Assembly (NCBI RefSeq): GCF_030269925.1
Contig: NC_085123.1
Span: forward strand, 6,820,001 to 6,884,000
Source: Bombyx mori
Lineage: Eukaryota > Arthropoda > Insecta > Lepidoptera > Bombycidae
Length of the DNA: 64,000 bases
Direction: 5' to 3'
Below, one piece after another: positions 30,701-36,734 of this stretch (position 1 is the stretch's first letter; every line of letters starts with the position of its first letter). The position numbers and the translations under genes were made by a program. The notes under the pieces were generated by a model. That model saw only the letters and a program-made list of their open reading frames with translations. It had not been told where the DNA came from and made no database searches.

Positions 30701-32555
30701 GTTCAGCTGGTGTTGAGTGGTTTTCGGAGCCCACAGAGGACCCAATGTGGATACCGCTTCCCAGTTTGTGACGTGAGAACGACAATTTGTCTAACAATTG
30801 TATAGTATAACTGTTGTCTCACTCAAATGAAAGGCATGGTTGCTTCGTGGCATAAAATAAGTAAGCTGGTTTGGCTAGGGCAGAATTTGTCGCTGCTGCA
30901 GAGAGTTGGGCATAATCGCATCATTATTTACGAGTCGGCCTTTAGGTTATGATGACATCAAAATTAGTGAGGAAAAAAATTTTTTTTTTCTCCAAATAAA
31001 TATGTTAGTTGTTTTCCCGTCATCTACTAGGTATTTCATTGTTTTTCTCTTATTGTGTAGCTTTAAGAAAATAGCTGCATGTTGTATTTAATTAACTCGG
31101 CAATCTTATTTTAAGTGGGTAAATAGTAAATAGAAATTTATAAAGCAGATTAATAAATCTGCTACTGAAATTTTGATACAATAGTAGTGACTACAAATCA
31201 CTAATAAAACATTTCTTTTTGGTCATTTGTGATAAAACTGTAATTTGTTCTCTTCGTTTTTTTTGCGAGGCGCAGCCATAATTGATCCAACCTCAACCAA
31301 TTAAATGTCAAATATATTATGTTCGTTTTATTATTACCGCCGTTTCAATTACAATTGTACCATTATTAGTTATTCCAAACGTCAAATTAAATTGAAATGA
31401 TTTTTTTTTATTGCTTAGATATGTGGACGAGCTCACAGCCCACCTGGTGTTAAGTGGTTACTGGAACCCATAGACATCTACAACGTAAATGCGCCACTCA
31501 CCTTGAGATATAGTTCTAAGATCTCAGTATAGTCACAGCGGCTGTCCCACCCAGAAATAGGCGGAGCGGTGGTACCTACCCGTGCGGAGTCACAAGAGGT
31601 CCTACCACCGGGAAATTGTTCTAATTATGTCCACGGTGAACTAATAATATGTCAGCGCATTCGTATAACACCATTTTCATAATTAAAAGTACTTTTACTG
31701 TCTGAAATTAAACGTAAAAGTCAAGAAATTATTTTACAAGTAAATTGACGGTAGTTCGCACAATATTCAAATGTCGACGACGAACAACGCTTCTGTCGTG
31801 CGTGGCCATGCAAAACTGTAAACTATTCGAAAATTCGAAAATAATATGACGATAAAAAAGGCGATTTTAAACTGTAAAAGTACTCTTAATTATTTCTTCG
31901 ACGCGCTTTTTTCTTTACCGATTCCGATGACCTCGAGAGGTCATATTAGGTTCATCGAACGAGTAGGTGAGCTCGCGGGGTCCTAATCTGTGTAAAGCTA
32001 TAAGCTTCCCTTCGTTTGCTGCTAGGGGCACTTTTCCAACTCCATACAAATATGAGTTACTGTGATAGGACCACAGTAACTTATTACTTGTGGTAGGACC
32101 TCTTGTGAGTCCACACGGGCTGGTACCACCACCCTGCCTATTTCTGTCGTGAAGCAGTAAAGCGTTTGAAGGATGGGGCAGCCGTTGTAACTATGCTGAG
32201 ACCCTAGAACTCATATCTCAAGGTGGGTGGCGGCATTTACGTTGTAGATATCTATGGGCTCCGGTAACCACTTAACACTAGGTGTGCTGTGAGCTCGTCC
32301 ACCCAACTATGCAAAAAAAAGTTAACTTTTACGCGATCGAGAAGTTAATGAACTCGCTCTAAGCACACTGGTGTTACGACGCGCGCTAACCCGATGATAA
32401 CACCATCGCTTTTTCAGATCGCATGCGAATTCGGCGGCATGAACTGTCTGACGGTCCCGTCCACCGTGGACCGAACCGCGCACCGGTGGACCGACGAGCT
32501 CCAACAGAGGATAAACACCGAGAGGAAAAGCTTAACCATCGCCTGCCCTACGTAA
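630..32555 (+). CDS. Glycosyltransferase family 92 gene, 3' seven exons (5' end outside window)
   Basis: Joined exons give a 407-residue C-terminal portion of a GT92 (DUF23/UPF0392) protein: join(630-730, 19276-19429, 20091-20276, 26055-26278, 27847-28063, 30154-30357, 32418-32555). All junctions are GT-AG and phase-compatible. Characterised GT92 members are Golgi type II membrane galactosyltransferases acting on glycans, for example the nematode enzyme that galactosylates core fucose; the substrate here cannot be read from sequence. Landmarks in order are DAVWQPV and FYVYSAY (about residues 25-41), KPFHYSYARDEWLVEW and FYMYNES (exon 4), EGQFAAFNDC then DVDE at 248-251 (exon 5), FLFRNAFFYLRW, LLHHYR (exon 6) and a Cys-containing tail. 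The membrane anchor and start codon must lie upstream. The exons are GC-rich in an AT-rich, TE-filled setting. No frameshift or internal stop is seen, so the gene looks functional. Confidence 0.9.
766..905 (-). mobile_element. Bm1 SINE fragment
   Basis: Poly-T, then ATTGCTTTATATGGGTGGATGAG, CACAGCCCA and CATAGATATCTACAAC: the 3' part of Bm1 read on the minus strand, stopping in the middle of the consensus. Confidence 0.85.
1233..1611. repeat. GC-rich island with strong hairpin and short inverted ends
   Basis: An 11-bp inverted pair, TGGAGTTTACT at 1233-1243 and AGTAAACTCCA at 1601-1611, bounds a 379-bp segment. Inside is a perfect 14-bp stem (1340-1353 with 1372-1385, arm TTGGCTCCTGATTG) around an 18-nt GC-rich loop, followed by about 70 bp of very CpG-rich DNA. 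It could be a non-autonomous DNA element or a CpG promoter-like island. No other copy is seen in the window. Confidence 0.4.
2423..2667 (+). mobile_element. Bm1 SINE body
   Basis: ACTGGTGGTAGGACCTATTGTGA through TAAGCAATAAAAAAAAA. Lacks the tRNA-like head; moderately diverged. Confidence 0.92.
2670..3785. other. AT-rich intron sequence without recognisable features
   Basis: Part of GT92 intron 1. I see no coding exon, RNA gene or repeat family here; only short AT-rich chance ORFs. Confidence 0.5.
3786..4075 (+). repeat. ACTAGCTGACCCGG-type repeat (RTE-like 3' end)
   Basis: Starts ACTAGCTGACCCGGCAGAC, contains AATCGGTTCAGCCGTTCTCG and ends ATTTTTATATATATAAAATT, a layout typical of RTE-like LINE 3' ends and derived non-autonomous repeats in Lepidoptera. 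Single copy in the window. Confidence 0.55.
4799..4934 (+). other. Possible cryptic or alternative terminal exon in GT92 intron 1
   Basis: A strong 3' splice site (CTCCTTTTTTCGTTTACTTTTGTTGCAG, ending at 4798) precedes 45 open codons beginning TNQGMGAVHALTSMLEVMHR and ending in TGA at 4932. Its phase fits the preceding GT92 exon (AG plus C gives Ser). No protein family is recognised. Chance is a real alternative. Confidence 0.25.
5230..5335 (-). mobile_element. Degenerate Bm1 SINE fragment
   Basis: CTCCCTGCCCATTTGTTGTTACGTGGT and AACGGCTGTCCCAACCCTTCAAAGCG are recognisable diverged Bm1 segments on the minus strand. Confidence 0.5.
5735..6125 (+). mobile_element. Jockey-like LINE 3' end with ORF C-terminus
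   Basis: The end of the reverse transcriptase ORF is readable from 5739 (AAGNYTPDSVDRMVNSRRRP, then KHVITDPPDPLT). It aligns by eye with the C-terminus of the longer copy at 39603-41392. The 3' UTR and A-tail follow. Five-prime truncated; the original stop has been lost. Confidence 0.85.
6644..7050 (-). repeat. ACTAGCGGCCCG-type 430-bp repeat
   Basis: Reverse-complement copy of the repeats at 62268-62703 and 55316-56718. Shared blocks include the CGAGCGGAGCC end, CATATGTCTAACTATTATAGTTATGCCG, CGTGCCCTGCGAAAACTATTGATGA and TATAAAGAGGAAAGATTTGTTTGTTTG. Class uncertain: possibly an RTE-derived or other non-autonomous element. Confidence 0.8.
7065..7314 (+). mobile_element. Bm1 SINE body
   Basis: CTGGTGGTAGGACCTCTTGTGAG to CTAAGCAAAAATAAAAAATAAAAA; close to consensus, no tRNA-like head. 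Confidence 0.92.
7855..8137 (-). mobile_element. tRNA-derived SINE (second family)
   Basis: On the minus strand it starts ACGGCCGTCTGGTGTAGTGGT (A box) and has GGTTCGAATCC (perfect B box), so it retains an internal Pol III promoter. The body includes CCAGGGTTATGGATG and the element ends in a (TTTA)n-like tail. A second copy is at 38277-38547. The head is tRNA-like but does not fold as a complete tRNA, so no tRNA gene is called. Confidence 0.8.
8761..8796. repeat. Imperfect (ATGTT/ATGTC)n pentanucleotide microsatellite
   Basis: ATGTTATGTTATGTCATGTT and continuing; about seven units. Confidence 0.85.
9073..9103 (+). mobile_element. Very short LINE 3' tail
   Basis: CAAGGCTATCGGCATAGGAAG plus poly-A, the last about 30 bp of the jockey-like LINE tail; an extreme 5' truncation. 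Confidence 0.5.
9640..9971 (-). mobile_element. Jockey-like LINE 3' end
   Basis: Reverse complement of the 3' end of the copy at 39603-41392: poly-T side, ACTGGTGGCCCGGAGGCCTTTCC, GAGCGCCTCC, GAGAAACTCAGCGGGCTGATG, then the last ORF codons around CCTAGTGTTAGAGC. Same subfamily as the RT-bearing copy. Confidence 0.85.
10136..10262 (-). repeat. RTE-like 3' repeat with ACATACATAC core, diverged
   Basis: Resembles the minus copy at 25858-26037 and the plus copy at the window end: TTGTCATCGGTC, then TTACAAACATACATAC and GAAGCTAATA. Confidence 0.5.
11033..11309 (+). mobile_element. Bm1 SINE with inverted tRNA-like head inside
   Basis: Starts ACTGGTGGTAGGACCT and ends with a normal Bm1 3' part (GAGATCTTAGAACT to AAGCAATAAAAAAAA). 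About 110 bp in the middle (11068-11180) is the Bm1 head in reverse: CCTGCGGGATTCGAACACCG and TTTAGGCCACGACGAC. The usual internal part is missing. Confidence 0.85.
11770..11935 (-). mobile_element. Degenerate Bm1 SINE
   Basis: TTTTTTATGGCATAGAGAGGTGAACGAACTCACGACC and ATAACGGCTGTCCCATCCTTCAAATCGGAACGC are diverged Bm1 blocks on the minus strand. Confidence 0.55.
12426..12627 (-). mobile_element. Degenerate jockey-like LINE 3' tail
   Basis: Poly-T side at 12426, then GTAGGTGAACTCACGGGGCT, CCCTAGCAAGAGTAGTGCTTCGC and GAGAAGATCCCACGAGAAACTCAATGGG: the LINE tail on the minus strand, old by its divergence. Confidence 0.75.
13165..14258 (-). pseudogene. Possible degraded minus-strand coding region, unidentified
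   Basis: Four open segments of 67-76 codons lie in series on the minus strand: 14258-14043, 13921-13715, 13648-13445 (extending to about 13699) and 13395-13165. The second has two hydrophobic spans around a Lys/Arg-rich loop, the third has one long hydrophobic span (LLLLCILYPIFLFKIFL), and the fourth starts like a signal peptide. No repeat family is recognised. They could be remnants of a membrane-protein gene broken by frameshifts, or chance ORFs in AT-rich DNA. Confidence 0.2.
14311..14358 (+). other. Exon-like ATG segment with perfect donor
   Basis: ATG followed by 15 codons (MTDLDRHYLVMFTLKK), ending AAG|GTAAGT. It could be a short first coding exon of an intronic gene, but no partner exon was identified. 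Confidence 0.15.
15139..15583 (+). mobile_element. Full-length Bm1 SINE with tRNA-Arg-like head
   Basis: The head has an A box TGGCCTAAAGG (15147-15157) and a B box GTTCGAATCC (15199-15208), with an extended hairpin CCGGTGCAT/ATGCACCGG where the anticodon arm would be. The linker TACCAATTTTTCTAATGAAA and the Bm1 body follow, ending in a 15-base A tail. Best preserved copy in the window; the boxes would give internal Pol III transcription. Confidence 0.93.
15980..16210 (+). repeat. CTAGCGACCCGCCCTCGC-type repeat
   Basis: Starts ACTAGCGACCCGCCCTCGCTTCGCTTCGG and ends TCTTTCCTCTTTATAATATTAGT, with AATCGGTCCAGTAGTTTCGGAGCC inside. Its 3' end is shared with the ACTAGCGG-type repeat, but the 5' end differs. 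A related start is at 49330. Confidence 0.65.
16983..17058. repeat. Two tandem 41-bp units with GGTTAATAGTTAACC
   Basis: AATAAAGGTTAATAGTTAAC recurs at a 41-bp period (16983 and 17024). Each unit holds a 6-bp inverted pair, GGTTAA/TTAACC. Confidence 0.8.
17205..17305 (-). mobile_element. Bm1 SINE fragment, degenerate
   Basis: GACGAGCTCACTTGGTGTTAAGTGGCTACCGGAGC is the Bm1 3' part on the minus strand; the rest is eroded. Confidence 0.65.
17321..17432 (-). repeat. Repeat of the GGTAGGCAGCGGCTTGGC family
   Basis: Minus-strand copy of a roughly 110-bp, A-tailed repeat: TTTATTGCC side, GGCAGACGAGCACACGGCCCACC, CAGCAATGCCAAGGGCAGAGCC, GCCGCTGCCTA. Other copies are at 21655, 36861, 37688 and 52348. 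The A-rich 3' tail indicates retrotransposition. Confidence 0.8.
17646..18275 (-). mobile_element. Bm1 SINE interrupted by another Bm1
   Basis: The minus-strand Bm1 runs 17646-17784 and resumes at about 18198-18275 (CCCTTCAAACCGAAACAC, ATGGTGGTGGTACCTACC). The gap is filled by a plus-strand Bm1. The older copy is therefore the interrupted one. Confidence 0.85.
17785..18197 (+). mobile_element. Full-length Bm1 SINE nested in a Bm1
   Basis: Head TCGTCGTGGCCTAATGGATAAG with a B-box-like GTTCGAATCTC, linker, Bm1 body and A-rich tail. About 36 bp are missing between GGGCTCC and ACCCATCTAAGC, a deletion between short CTCC/GTCC matches. Confidence 0.9.
18702..19243 (-). mobile_element. Bm1 SINE interrupted by an R1-like LINE tail
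   Basis: Left part 18702-18819 ends AGGCAGGG; right part 19196-19243 starts GGTGGTGGTAACTACC. They are adjacent in intact Bm1, so the R1-like sequence between them was inserted later, with no more than a 2-bp GG duplication. The right end lies 32 bp upstream of a GT92 exon. Confidence 0.88.
18820..19195 (+). mobile_element. R1-clade-like LINE 3' UTR
   Basis: GC-rich segment ending in 13 A. It shares the layout of the R1-like tail at 55813-56285: GGTCCGGCGTC, GTTCGACTC, ACATACCCC, ATCCGGCGATTTTCTCCTG. Different subfamily by divergence; only non-coding 3' sequence is present. Open frames across it are not genes. Confidence 0.75.
19276..19429 (+). CDS. GT92 gene, exon with FYVYSAY motif
   Basis: The exon has one base completing the split Arg, then 51 codons: FYVYSAYVERR, then VRIIAATKT, then CRLWLPDN, ending ARVK before GTAATT. 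This strand-and-loop region is the N-terminal start of the GT92 domain. The acceptor tract (ATTGTGAATAATTGTTACAG) is poor in pyrimidines. A Bm1 SINE remnant ends at 19243, 32 bp before the exon, and a LINE tail begins at 19471, 41 bp after it. Confidence 0.88.
19471..19669 (+). mobile_element. Jockey-like LINE 3' tail next to GT92 exon 2
   Basis: CCGGTCACCGTCCTCGCCGGATCTTCTCAA to GGCTATCAGCATAGGTAG and A-rich end. About 90 bp of the usual sequence are deleted between two CTCG matches near its start. It begins 41 bp after the exon's donor site. Confidence 0.85.
20091..20276 (+). CDS. GT92 gene, exon 3
   Basis: Sixty-two codons, phase 0 at both ends, between TTTTGTTTTCAG and GAG|GTACCT. It reads AIRENWNLKYSATYVLCLLK at the start and LLTILDTEPQTGIE at the end. 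This is the variable segment between the YSAY motif and the KPFHY block of GT92 proteins and has one Cys in a hydrophobic strand. It is separated from the previous exon by only 661 bp. Confidence 0.85.
21006..21246 (-). mobile_element. Bm1 SINE body
   Basis: Poly-T, GGGTGGATGAGCTCACAGCCCACC, through GAGGCCCTACCACCAGTA; close to consensus. Confidence 0.93.
21655..21770 (+). repeat. GGTAGGCAGCGGCTTGGC-family repeat
   Basis: ACGGTAGGCAGCGGCTTGGCTC, CCCTGGCATTGCTGAC, ATGGGCGACGGTAACCACTCAC, GTGGGCCGTATGGTCGTCTGC; tail eroded. Confidence 0.8.
22430..22831 (+). mobile_element. Full-length but degenerate Bm1 SINE
   Basis: Head TTGTTGTGGCCTAAAGG and a B-box-like GTTCAAACTC, linker ATTATGAAACACGTAATCATC, body ACCTCAACCCTGCCCATTATGG and GGGACAGCCGTTATATG. 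An old copy; short ORFs across it are not genes. Confidence 0.75.
22936..23177 (-). mobile_element. Bm1 SINE body
   Basis: Poly-T, GTTGGGTGGACGAGCTCATGG, through GGACTCACAAGAGGTCCTACCACCAGTA. Confidence 0.92.
24177..24683. repeat. 395-bp repeat flanked by 56-bp direct repeats
   Basis: The direct repeats are 24177-24232 and 24628-24683 (period 451), sharing TTCTTATTATAATTGATTAG and ACGCAGCACATGGCGCTAATC with very few mismatches. The segment between starts AGTGGTCCCGCAGTAGTC and ends in TCCGTCAGCGCAATTTTCG, AGTTTTTGCTTCACG; that last block recurs at 27701-27826. The pattern suggests a long target duplication or element-borne terminal repeats. Confidence 0.7.
25623..25857. mobile_element. Fold-back (MITE-like) element with 53-bp inverted arms
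   Basis: The left arm (25623-25675) and right arm (25806-25857) are inverted copies with very few mismatches; core AGTTTAAAAAAACTAAA then ATACGC then TTTACAGAAAAAA. The middle is about 130 bp of AT-rich non-coding DNA. The right arm abuts the next repeat. Confidence 0.75.
25858..26037 (-). repeat. RTE-like 3' repeat ending against GT92 exon 4
   Basis: Reverse-complement copy of the repeat at the window end: ATATTGAATTGTCATCGGTC, GCCGAATTTCGAGTTAATCC, ACATACATACGTCTGAAGCTAAC. It stops about 20 bp from the exon 4 acceptor. Confidence 0.8.
26055..26278 (+). CDS. GT92 gene, exon with KPFHY and FYMYN motifs
   Basis: Seventy-four codons plus two bases of a split Arg. It starts ETLHICVKPFHYSYARDEW, then LVEWFEFNRLLGASHFYMYN and CLLDYYRKQGLITLLPW. 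This is the most recognisable GT92 block; family members read CVKPFHY followed by a W-x-VE-x-x-E helix and an F-x-x-YN turn. The donor is CG|GTGAGT. An RTE-like repeat ends about 20 bp upstream of the acceptor. Confidence 0.92.
26328..26531 (+). repeat. About 200-bp direct repeat, copy 1 (intron before DVDE exon)
   Basis: Near-identical to 29665-29851: GTGATGATTAAGACTCTTAA, CACATAGGAGTGGCTGAAAA, CCAAATTAATCCAATGGAGA, AACTAACGCATGCT. Copy 1 has about 13 extra bases before TTTCATCAGATAAAAAAAACT. Confidence 0.92.
26579..26830 (-). mobile_element. Bm1 SINE body
   Basis: Poly-T, CAGATGGGTGGACGAGC, through GAGGTCCTACCACCAGTA; near consensus. Confidence 0.93.
26843..26982 (-). mobile_element. Bm1 SINE fragment in tandem with previous
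   Basis: Poly-T, ATTGCTTACATGGGTGGACGAGC to CAGTATAGTTACTA, where it stops mid-element. It is 13 bp from the preceding Bm1 in the same orientation, more diverged and therefore probably older. Confidence 0.88.
27433..27690 (+). repeat. TACCCGTCCGCTTCGCTGGGC-type repeat
   Basis: One of three copies (others 57048-57286 and 60539-60773). Starts ACTAGTTGTACCCGTCCGC, includes GGATACCAAGTTTCAAGTC and TTATAACGGAACATCCGTA, ends AGTATAGAT. A non-autonomous, RTE-like family by its ends; class uncertain. Confidence 0.8.
27701..27826 (+). repeat. Short repeat ending 20 bp from the DVDE exon
   Basis: TTAGCATTCTGCACACC, TCCGTCAGCGCAATTTTCG, CAAAGTTTCTGCTTCAC. Shares this block with 24510-24627. Confidence 0.7.
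27847..28063 (+). CDS. GT92 gene, exon with DVDE acidic motif
   Basis: One base completes the split Arg, then 72 codons: TEGQFAAFNDCLYRSM, WLLVIDVDEVVLPH, and FLFRNAFFYLRWE before GTGAGG. DVDE (27923-27934) fits the DxD-type acidic motif expected to bind the metal and sugar-nucleotide. The acceptor GTTTTTTCCAG lies just after a short repeat ending near 27826. The exon length (217 bp) is not a multiple of three, so skipping it would shift the frame. Confidence 0.92.
28381..28492 (+). mobile_element. Degenerate Bm1 SINE fragment
   Basis: GCTGATGGTAGGGCG, GGTACAACCGTTCCGCCTATATCTACC, GAAGCAGTATTGTGTTCC are diverged Bm1 body blocks. Confidence 0.6.
29166..29222. repeat. GAGA/GAGC purine-rich tract
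   Basis: About 57 bp of GAGAGAGCGAGCGAGTGAGT-like repeats, interrupted by AACG. Could form non-B DNA or bind GAGA-type factors; it lies in GT92 intron 5. Confidence 0.85.
29665..29851 (+). repeat. About 190-bp direct repeat, copy 2 (intron after DVDE exon)
   Basis: Near-identical partner of 26328-26531, same orientation. A further short piece, ACTCGATCCACATAGGAGT, lies at 29888-29906. Confidence 0.92.
30154..30357 (+). CDS. GT92 gene, exon ending in LLHHYR
   Basis: Sixty-eight codons, phase 0, between GAATGCAG and AGG|GTAAGA. It reads DDKEATAPLTTARKTRRW, then KNRSKYALRPRDAVELGNHF and VPTDRALLHHYR. The RSK-RP-GNHF-W-LLHHYR order is the standard C-terminal half of GT92 domains. The exon is strikingly GC-rich compared with its AT-rich introns. 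I see no repeat directly against either splice site. Confidence 0.9.
30600..30860. mobile_element. Very degenerate SINE-like sequence
   Basis: GCTGGTGTTGAGTGGTTTTCGGAGCCCA resembles the minus-strand Bm1 body, preceded by linker-like AAACGCGTACTTAACG. The order does not follow an intact SINE; perhaps two old fragments. Confidence 0.4.
31401..31610 (-). mobile_element. Bm1 SINE with internal deletion
   Basis: Poly-T, TTGCTTAGATATGTGGACGAGC through AAGAGGTCCTACCACC. About 34 bp (the CCTTCAAACCG to CACGGC segment) are missing after GCTGTCCCACCC. Confidence 0.92.
32086..32320 (+). mobile_element. Bm1 SINE body upstream of last GT92 exon
   Basis: ACTTGTGGTAGGACCTCTTGTGAG to CCCAACTATGCAAAAAAAA. 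Slightly diverged; ends about 97 bp before the exon. Confidence 0.9.
32418..32555 (+). CDS. GT92 gene, terminal coding exon and stop
   Basis: Forty-five codons and TAA (32553-32555) after the acceptor GCTTTTTCAG. It begins IACEFGGMNCLTVPSTVDRT and ends SLTIACPT. The C-EFGG-C and PS-VDRTA pattern matches the C-terminus of family members, so this is the natural end rather than a truncation. A Bm1 SINE ends about 97 bp upstream. Confidence 0.88.
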   Translation: MACEFGGMNCLTVPSTVDRTAHRWTDELQQRINTERKSLTIACPT

Positions 32556-33029
32556 ATACACAAAGAAAGGTTAAAAAAAAAACAATCGAATAGTTCTAAT
32601 TCCCTGTCAGGGCTGCGCCGAAGTGATAAATATAAAAGAAAGAATTAAACACGTTTCAAAACTTCATAAAAGACTTAAAGGACTAATTTATCAGTGGCGA
32701 ATCTTTTTATTTTTTTATTTAGCTAATCTAAGATGAAGCGATACAGTTATATATGCTAAATAATATTTGAATGTTTCTTGATGTGTAATGTCATATACGT
32801 AGGTAGGGACTTCGATTTTAATGTGACTTAAGGTCTTTTTTACACACATTCGGGTTTTTAAACGATACCGTGTCGGTACGCGAAAATACATTTAAAAAAA
32901 CAATGAATTCAACCACACTTAATAATATATTAATCATTATGAGATGTATAATGCATGTGCGTATCAATTTAGGATGACACATCACTGTGACGTCGTGATC
33001 CCACACGGGCACGGTTCCGCCACGGTGAC

Positions 33030-33103
33030 GTCGACCATTACGATCTATTGTGAACCTTATAGCACAGTCGACCATTACGATCTATCGTCAACCTTAACAC
33101 ACA
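33030..33103. repeat. Two tandem 37-bp units
   Basis: GTCGACCATTACGATCTAT starts at 33030 and again at 33067; the units differ by a few bases (CTATTGTGAACC versus CTATCGTCAACC). Confidence 0.85.
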
Positions 33104-33520
33104 GGCTTTAAGCTCAGAACGGCTTAACTAAAACCCTAACATTATCGCTCCATGTAATTTGTCATACCCGTAGTCGCTCTTTATAAATACGTTTTAAATT
33201 TATTGAATGTTTTTGTTCTTGTTCCAAAATGCAGGAAGAATTTGTACTCGTATTATTTGTTAAGGATGCATGAGCTTATTGGATGAGAATAGTGTAATCT
33301 CTATTTTTTTCAATATAGAGATGAGACAAATATTTTTTACCACCGTTTTCTGTGAATCTCACAATCTGAACAGCACTAGAACTTCAATTTTATTTCGATC
33401 CTTCATTAAGCACATTAACACTTGATACTGAACGCACAAACATTAGCAACTGCTTTATTATGGTAATGAATTGTTTGTGACAAAATTTTGCAATTGTGTG
33501 AACAGTTGCTTTGATATATA

Positions 33521-33540
33521 AATAAAAACGCATGTGTGTG
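33521..33540 (+). promoter_or_regulatory. Possible polyadenylation signal for the GT92 gene
   Basis: AATAAA followed within about 10 bp by a TGTGTGTG run, 966 bp after the stop codon. Other AATAAA sites lie near 33911 and 34096, so the true 3' end is undecided. Confidence 0.2.
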
Positions 33541-36500
33541 AAAAGGCCCTTACAATTCTGCTGCAGTTGCTCTCAAAGTTTCGTAAAAAAAAGTACATAT
33601 ATTCTATAACGTCAATGAGAAAACTATAACTATTATTGAGTTTAAAATTCCGCGGTCACGATGCAGTGTGAATGCAATTAATTTAGAGTATAGTTTTCTT
33701 CAGTAAAACCATCAATCACTTTAGATATTCTGCCCTAAAACAAAGTTTTACTGAAATGCTTTTGTTAGATTATAATTTTTAGATTGAATTGTGTTAGTAA
33801 GTCAAGCAATATTTTAATCGAATTGCCCCAAAAATATTAGAATATATCAAAACGTCATGCCATAATGTTGTGGAGGACCAGTTACATTTTTTCATAGTAA
33901 ATTTAGTAAAAATAAAGTACATATATAAAAATAATTTAAATTTACATCCTACTCTAATTATTTAACTACTTGTAATTACTATTAATTAATATGTTTTAAG
34001 AGCGATTTGTTTATGTTTAAATCATTATTCTCAAGAAAAAAGTTTAACAACCAAAATGGTATTGAAAACGGCTGAGTTTAAATTAGGTCAATAGAATAAA
34101 GTATTCTAAAAGAGTGCCATTGTTTTGCCGGTTAATGATTTGCTCAATTTATTAGATCTGTACTTTGACAAACTAGTTTAAAAGTCTTAGGATCAATATT
34201 AAATCCAGTCGCCGACTGTCATAATGTACTGTAATTGTTTCTTATCGAGTATTTCTGCAGTGAAAGATTTGTTCTCAGAGAATAGTTTTGCCACGATCAA
34301 GATGAACAGTTTTATATTTTATAGATACGCGCTCAGTGATGTGCTTTCAAAACAAAATTTAATAAATTTTTTATCAAATTAAAATGCAATTTAAGATTTA
34401 AATGTCGCAGGTTTATTTACTCTTATAGCCGCAATATTATATTCAGTGATGACATAAAAAGCGTTCGGCGGTGCGTACTAATTATTGCGCAATTAAATGT
34501 CATGCAAATACTGAAAATATTGGACCATTAATATCTGGTAATTGATTCCTGGACCGTGACGTCATATGAACGCGTTAACAAATTTTTGTTGAAGTTAAGT
34601 TGACAACTGAATTTGTTTTTTAAGGAACGAACAATATTAGTGCAATTTTAATTATCCTTCGATTTACATATACTTTCAGCTGCGATAAAATAGAATTTCA
34701 ATTAAGTTTTTTTATTATTTATTAAAAGAATAGGCTATTTAGGCTATTATAGATATGAACAAAAAACACGTTTATAAATATCTAGATGAACAAATAGATT
34801 ACACTTAATGCTCCATAGGAGGTTGCGCATTAAAACCTATACAGGCTGGATTTCAACATAATATTTTAACTAATTAAATATCACAATACTATCGAAATTA
34901 ATCTATGTATGTATATAGTATAGAAGTTTGTGTAAATACAGTATTACATGTTAAACATATAATAAAATTTAGAAACTTCATGTAAATATTGTACACGTAA
35001 TAAATTGTCAGTCTTGGTAGTGTATAAACGAACATTAATAAAATTTTTTAGCGAATCTTTTAATGAGTTCGCACACTGTGTTGGGAAACATCAACTGAAA
35101 CCTATTGCTTTTTTCTCTAAAAAAAAAAACTTAATTGTACACGGTTACTAACCTTTCCTATTTTGTTCCTAAAATATATAAATATGTAGTCAAAGATCAA
35201 GCGATGAACGTTTTTGTTGATAATTATTGTGATACTGAAATGTACTCATGGGCTACTCGATGCTGAGAGTTTATGTCATTCCTTAAGTAGGTACTTAAAA
35301 TAAAAAATAAAAATGGCGTCGTTTTTTCGTGATAATAAAAATAAAATATGACGTGCATAATGCAATTAATATTTTTATGTATAATTTAATGATAGTAATG
35401 ATCAAGAGACAACATTAATTTTTATTTTGTGAAAAAACTAAATTAGAGATGCCATAGATACCACAAAGTGAATGTCGTTGCTAACTTTGGTACATGAGAT
35501 CGAAGTTTCCATTGCACTATCTTTACCGTATAAAATGGAATGCGTAGTTGTTCGTAAGTGAATTATCAATTTTCCATGTCATTATTGTGTAAGATTTTTA
35601 TTAAAAAAAAATGACTTAAATGTTAATTTTGTGTATGTATTTTGGATAATTTTTAAACCGTGCTTGAAAAATGGTCTCCTTATTTTAGACTTATCAATGG
35701 AAATCTCAACGCTAAGTTTATTTTTGATTGAATTTCTTTTCTTTTTGTGCAGTATATTCAGTCTAAGCTTTTTGAATTACTTACAGTATGTTGAGAAAAA
35801 GAAAACAATCAGTATTCATGTAAGATATCATTAAAGGAAGTTGTTGTAAGTCACATATCAGCGCGTTTTACTATCATGATGTATCTAAGTACATAAAGTT
35901 ATTTAAATCTAATTTCTACAATCTAAAACGTTAAAGTTTGAGAAGCACATGCCGTTCTAGTGAGCGCTACACACAATGAAAATAGTATAAGTCGATATTT
36001 TTTAATCTAAACTATATACATGAAATGTTTTTGAAATCTAAATTTACACATAGTCTTTAAATATTGAACAGACGAAATTGGCCAAAGTATTATTTTCGAA
36101 ATTATTAGATAGCTAGTAGTTACGTAGTGTAATAATACACTTTATATAAATGAATGTAAAAACGGGCAATGTACATAACGCAATGTTGTATTTAGTAGAT
36201 AGGTAACAAATTCCTTGCTTTTGTTATACTTTTAATGTTCCGACACAATGTTTGAGCGTTCGTTGAGAATACAGTGTGTTGCTTTCTCTTCGTTTTTTTT
36301 TTTTTTTTTGATAAATGTTCTGTACTAATATTTTGGAATGAGCTGAAATACTCTTTGGTAAAAAAAAAAAAATATCTGTGGAATCAAAAAGTATGAAATG
36401 ATAGTGTCCAACTGTATTCAGTTACATCATAACAAAACATTATTAAGATGAAATTTCACACGGAAGCTAACATTTCGTAGAGATTGGCGTTTCTAGTGAC

Positions 36501-36734
36501 AAAAAAAATATATGTGTCTACATTTATCTGTGATGTCTATTTTAGAGGCGAGGACTTGTATTTGTTCAAAAGAAAATTATTTGTTAGTTAAATGTTGAAA
36601 AGATCTTTTTAAATAAAAGGATATTGTCTTTCTTTTAATTTTATTTACCTTGGACGTCAGCTCTGGTGTTTTAAGTGACATGAACTTCATTAAATCAGCA
36701 CTCAATGAATTAATGAAGTAGTTCAGATAACTCA

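Larger units (their letters stand above)
32556..36734. other. AT-rich 3' UTR and intergenic stretch
   Basis: Apart from the 37-bp tandem repeat and the candidate poly-A signal, I see no gene, RNA or repeat family. The sequence looks unique, which contrasts with the repeat-dense introns upstream. A CRE-like TGACGTCA occurs near 34557. Confidence 0.5.
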
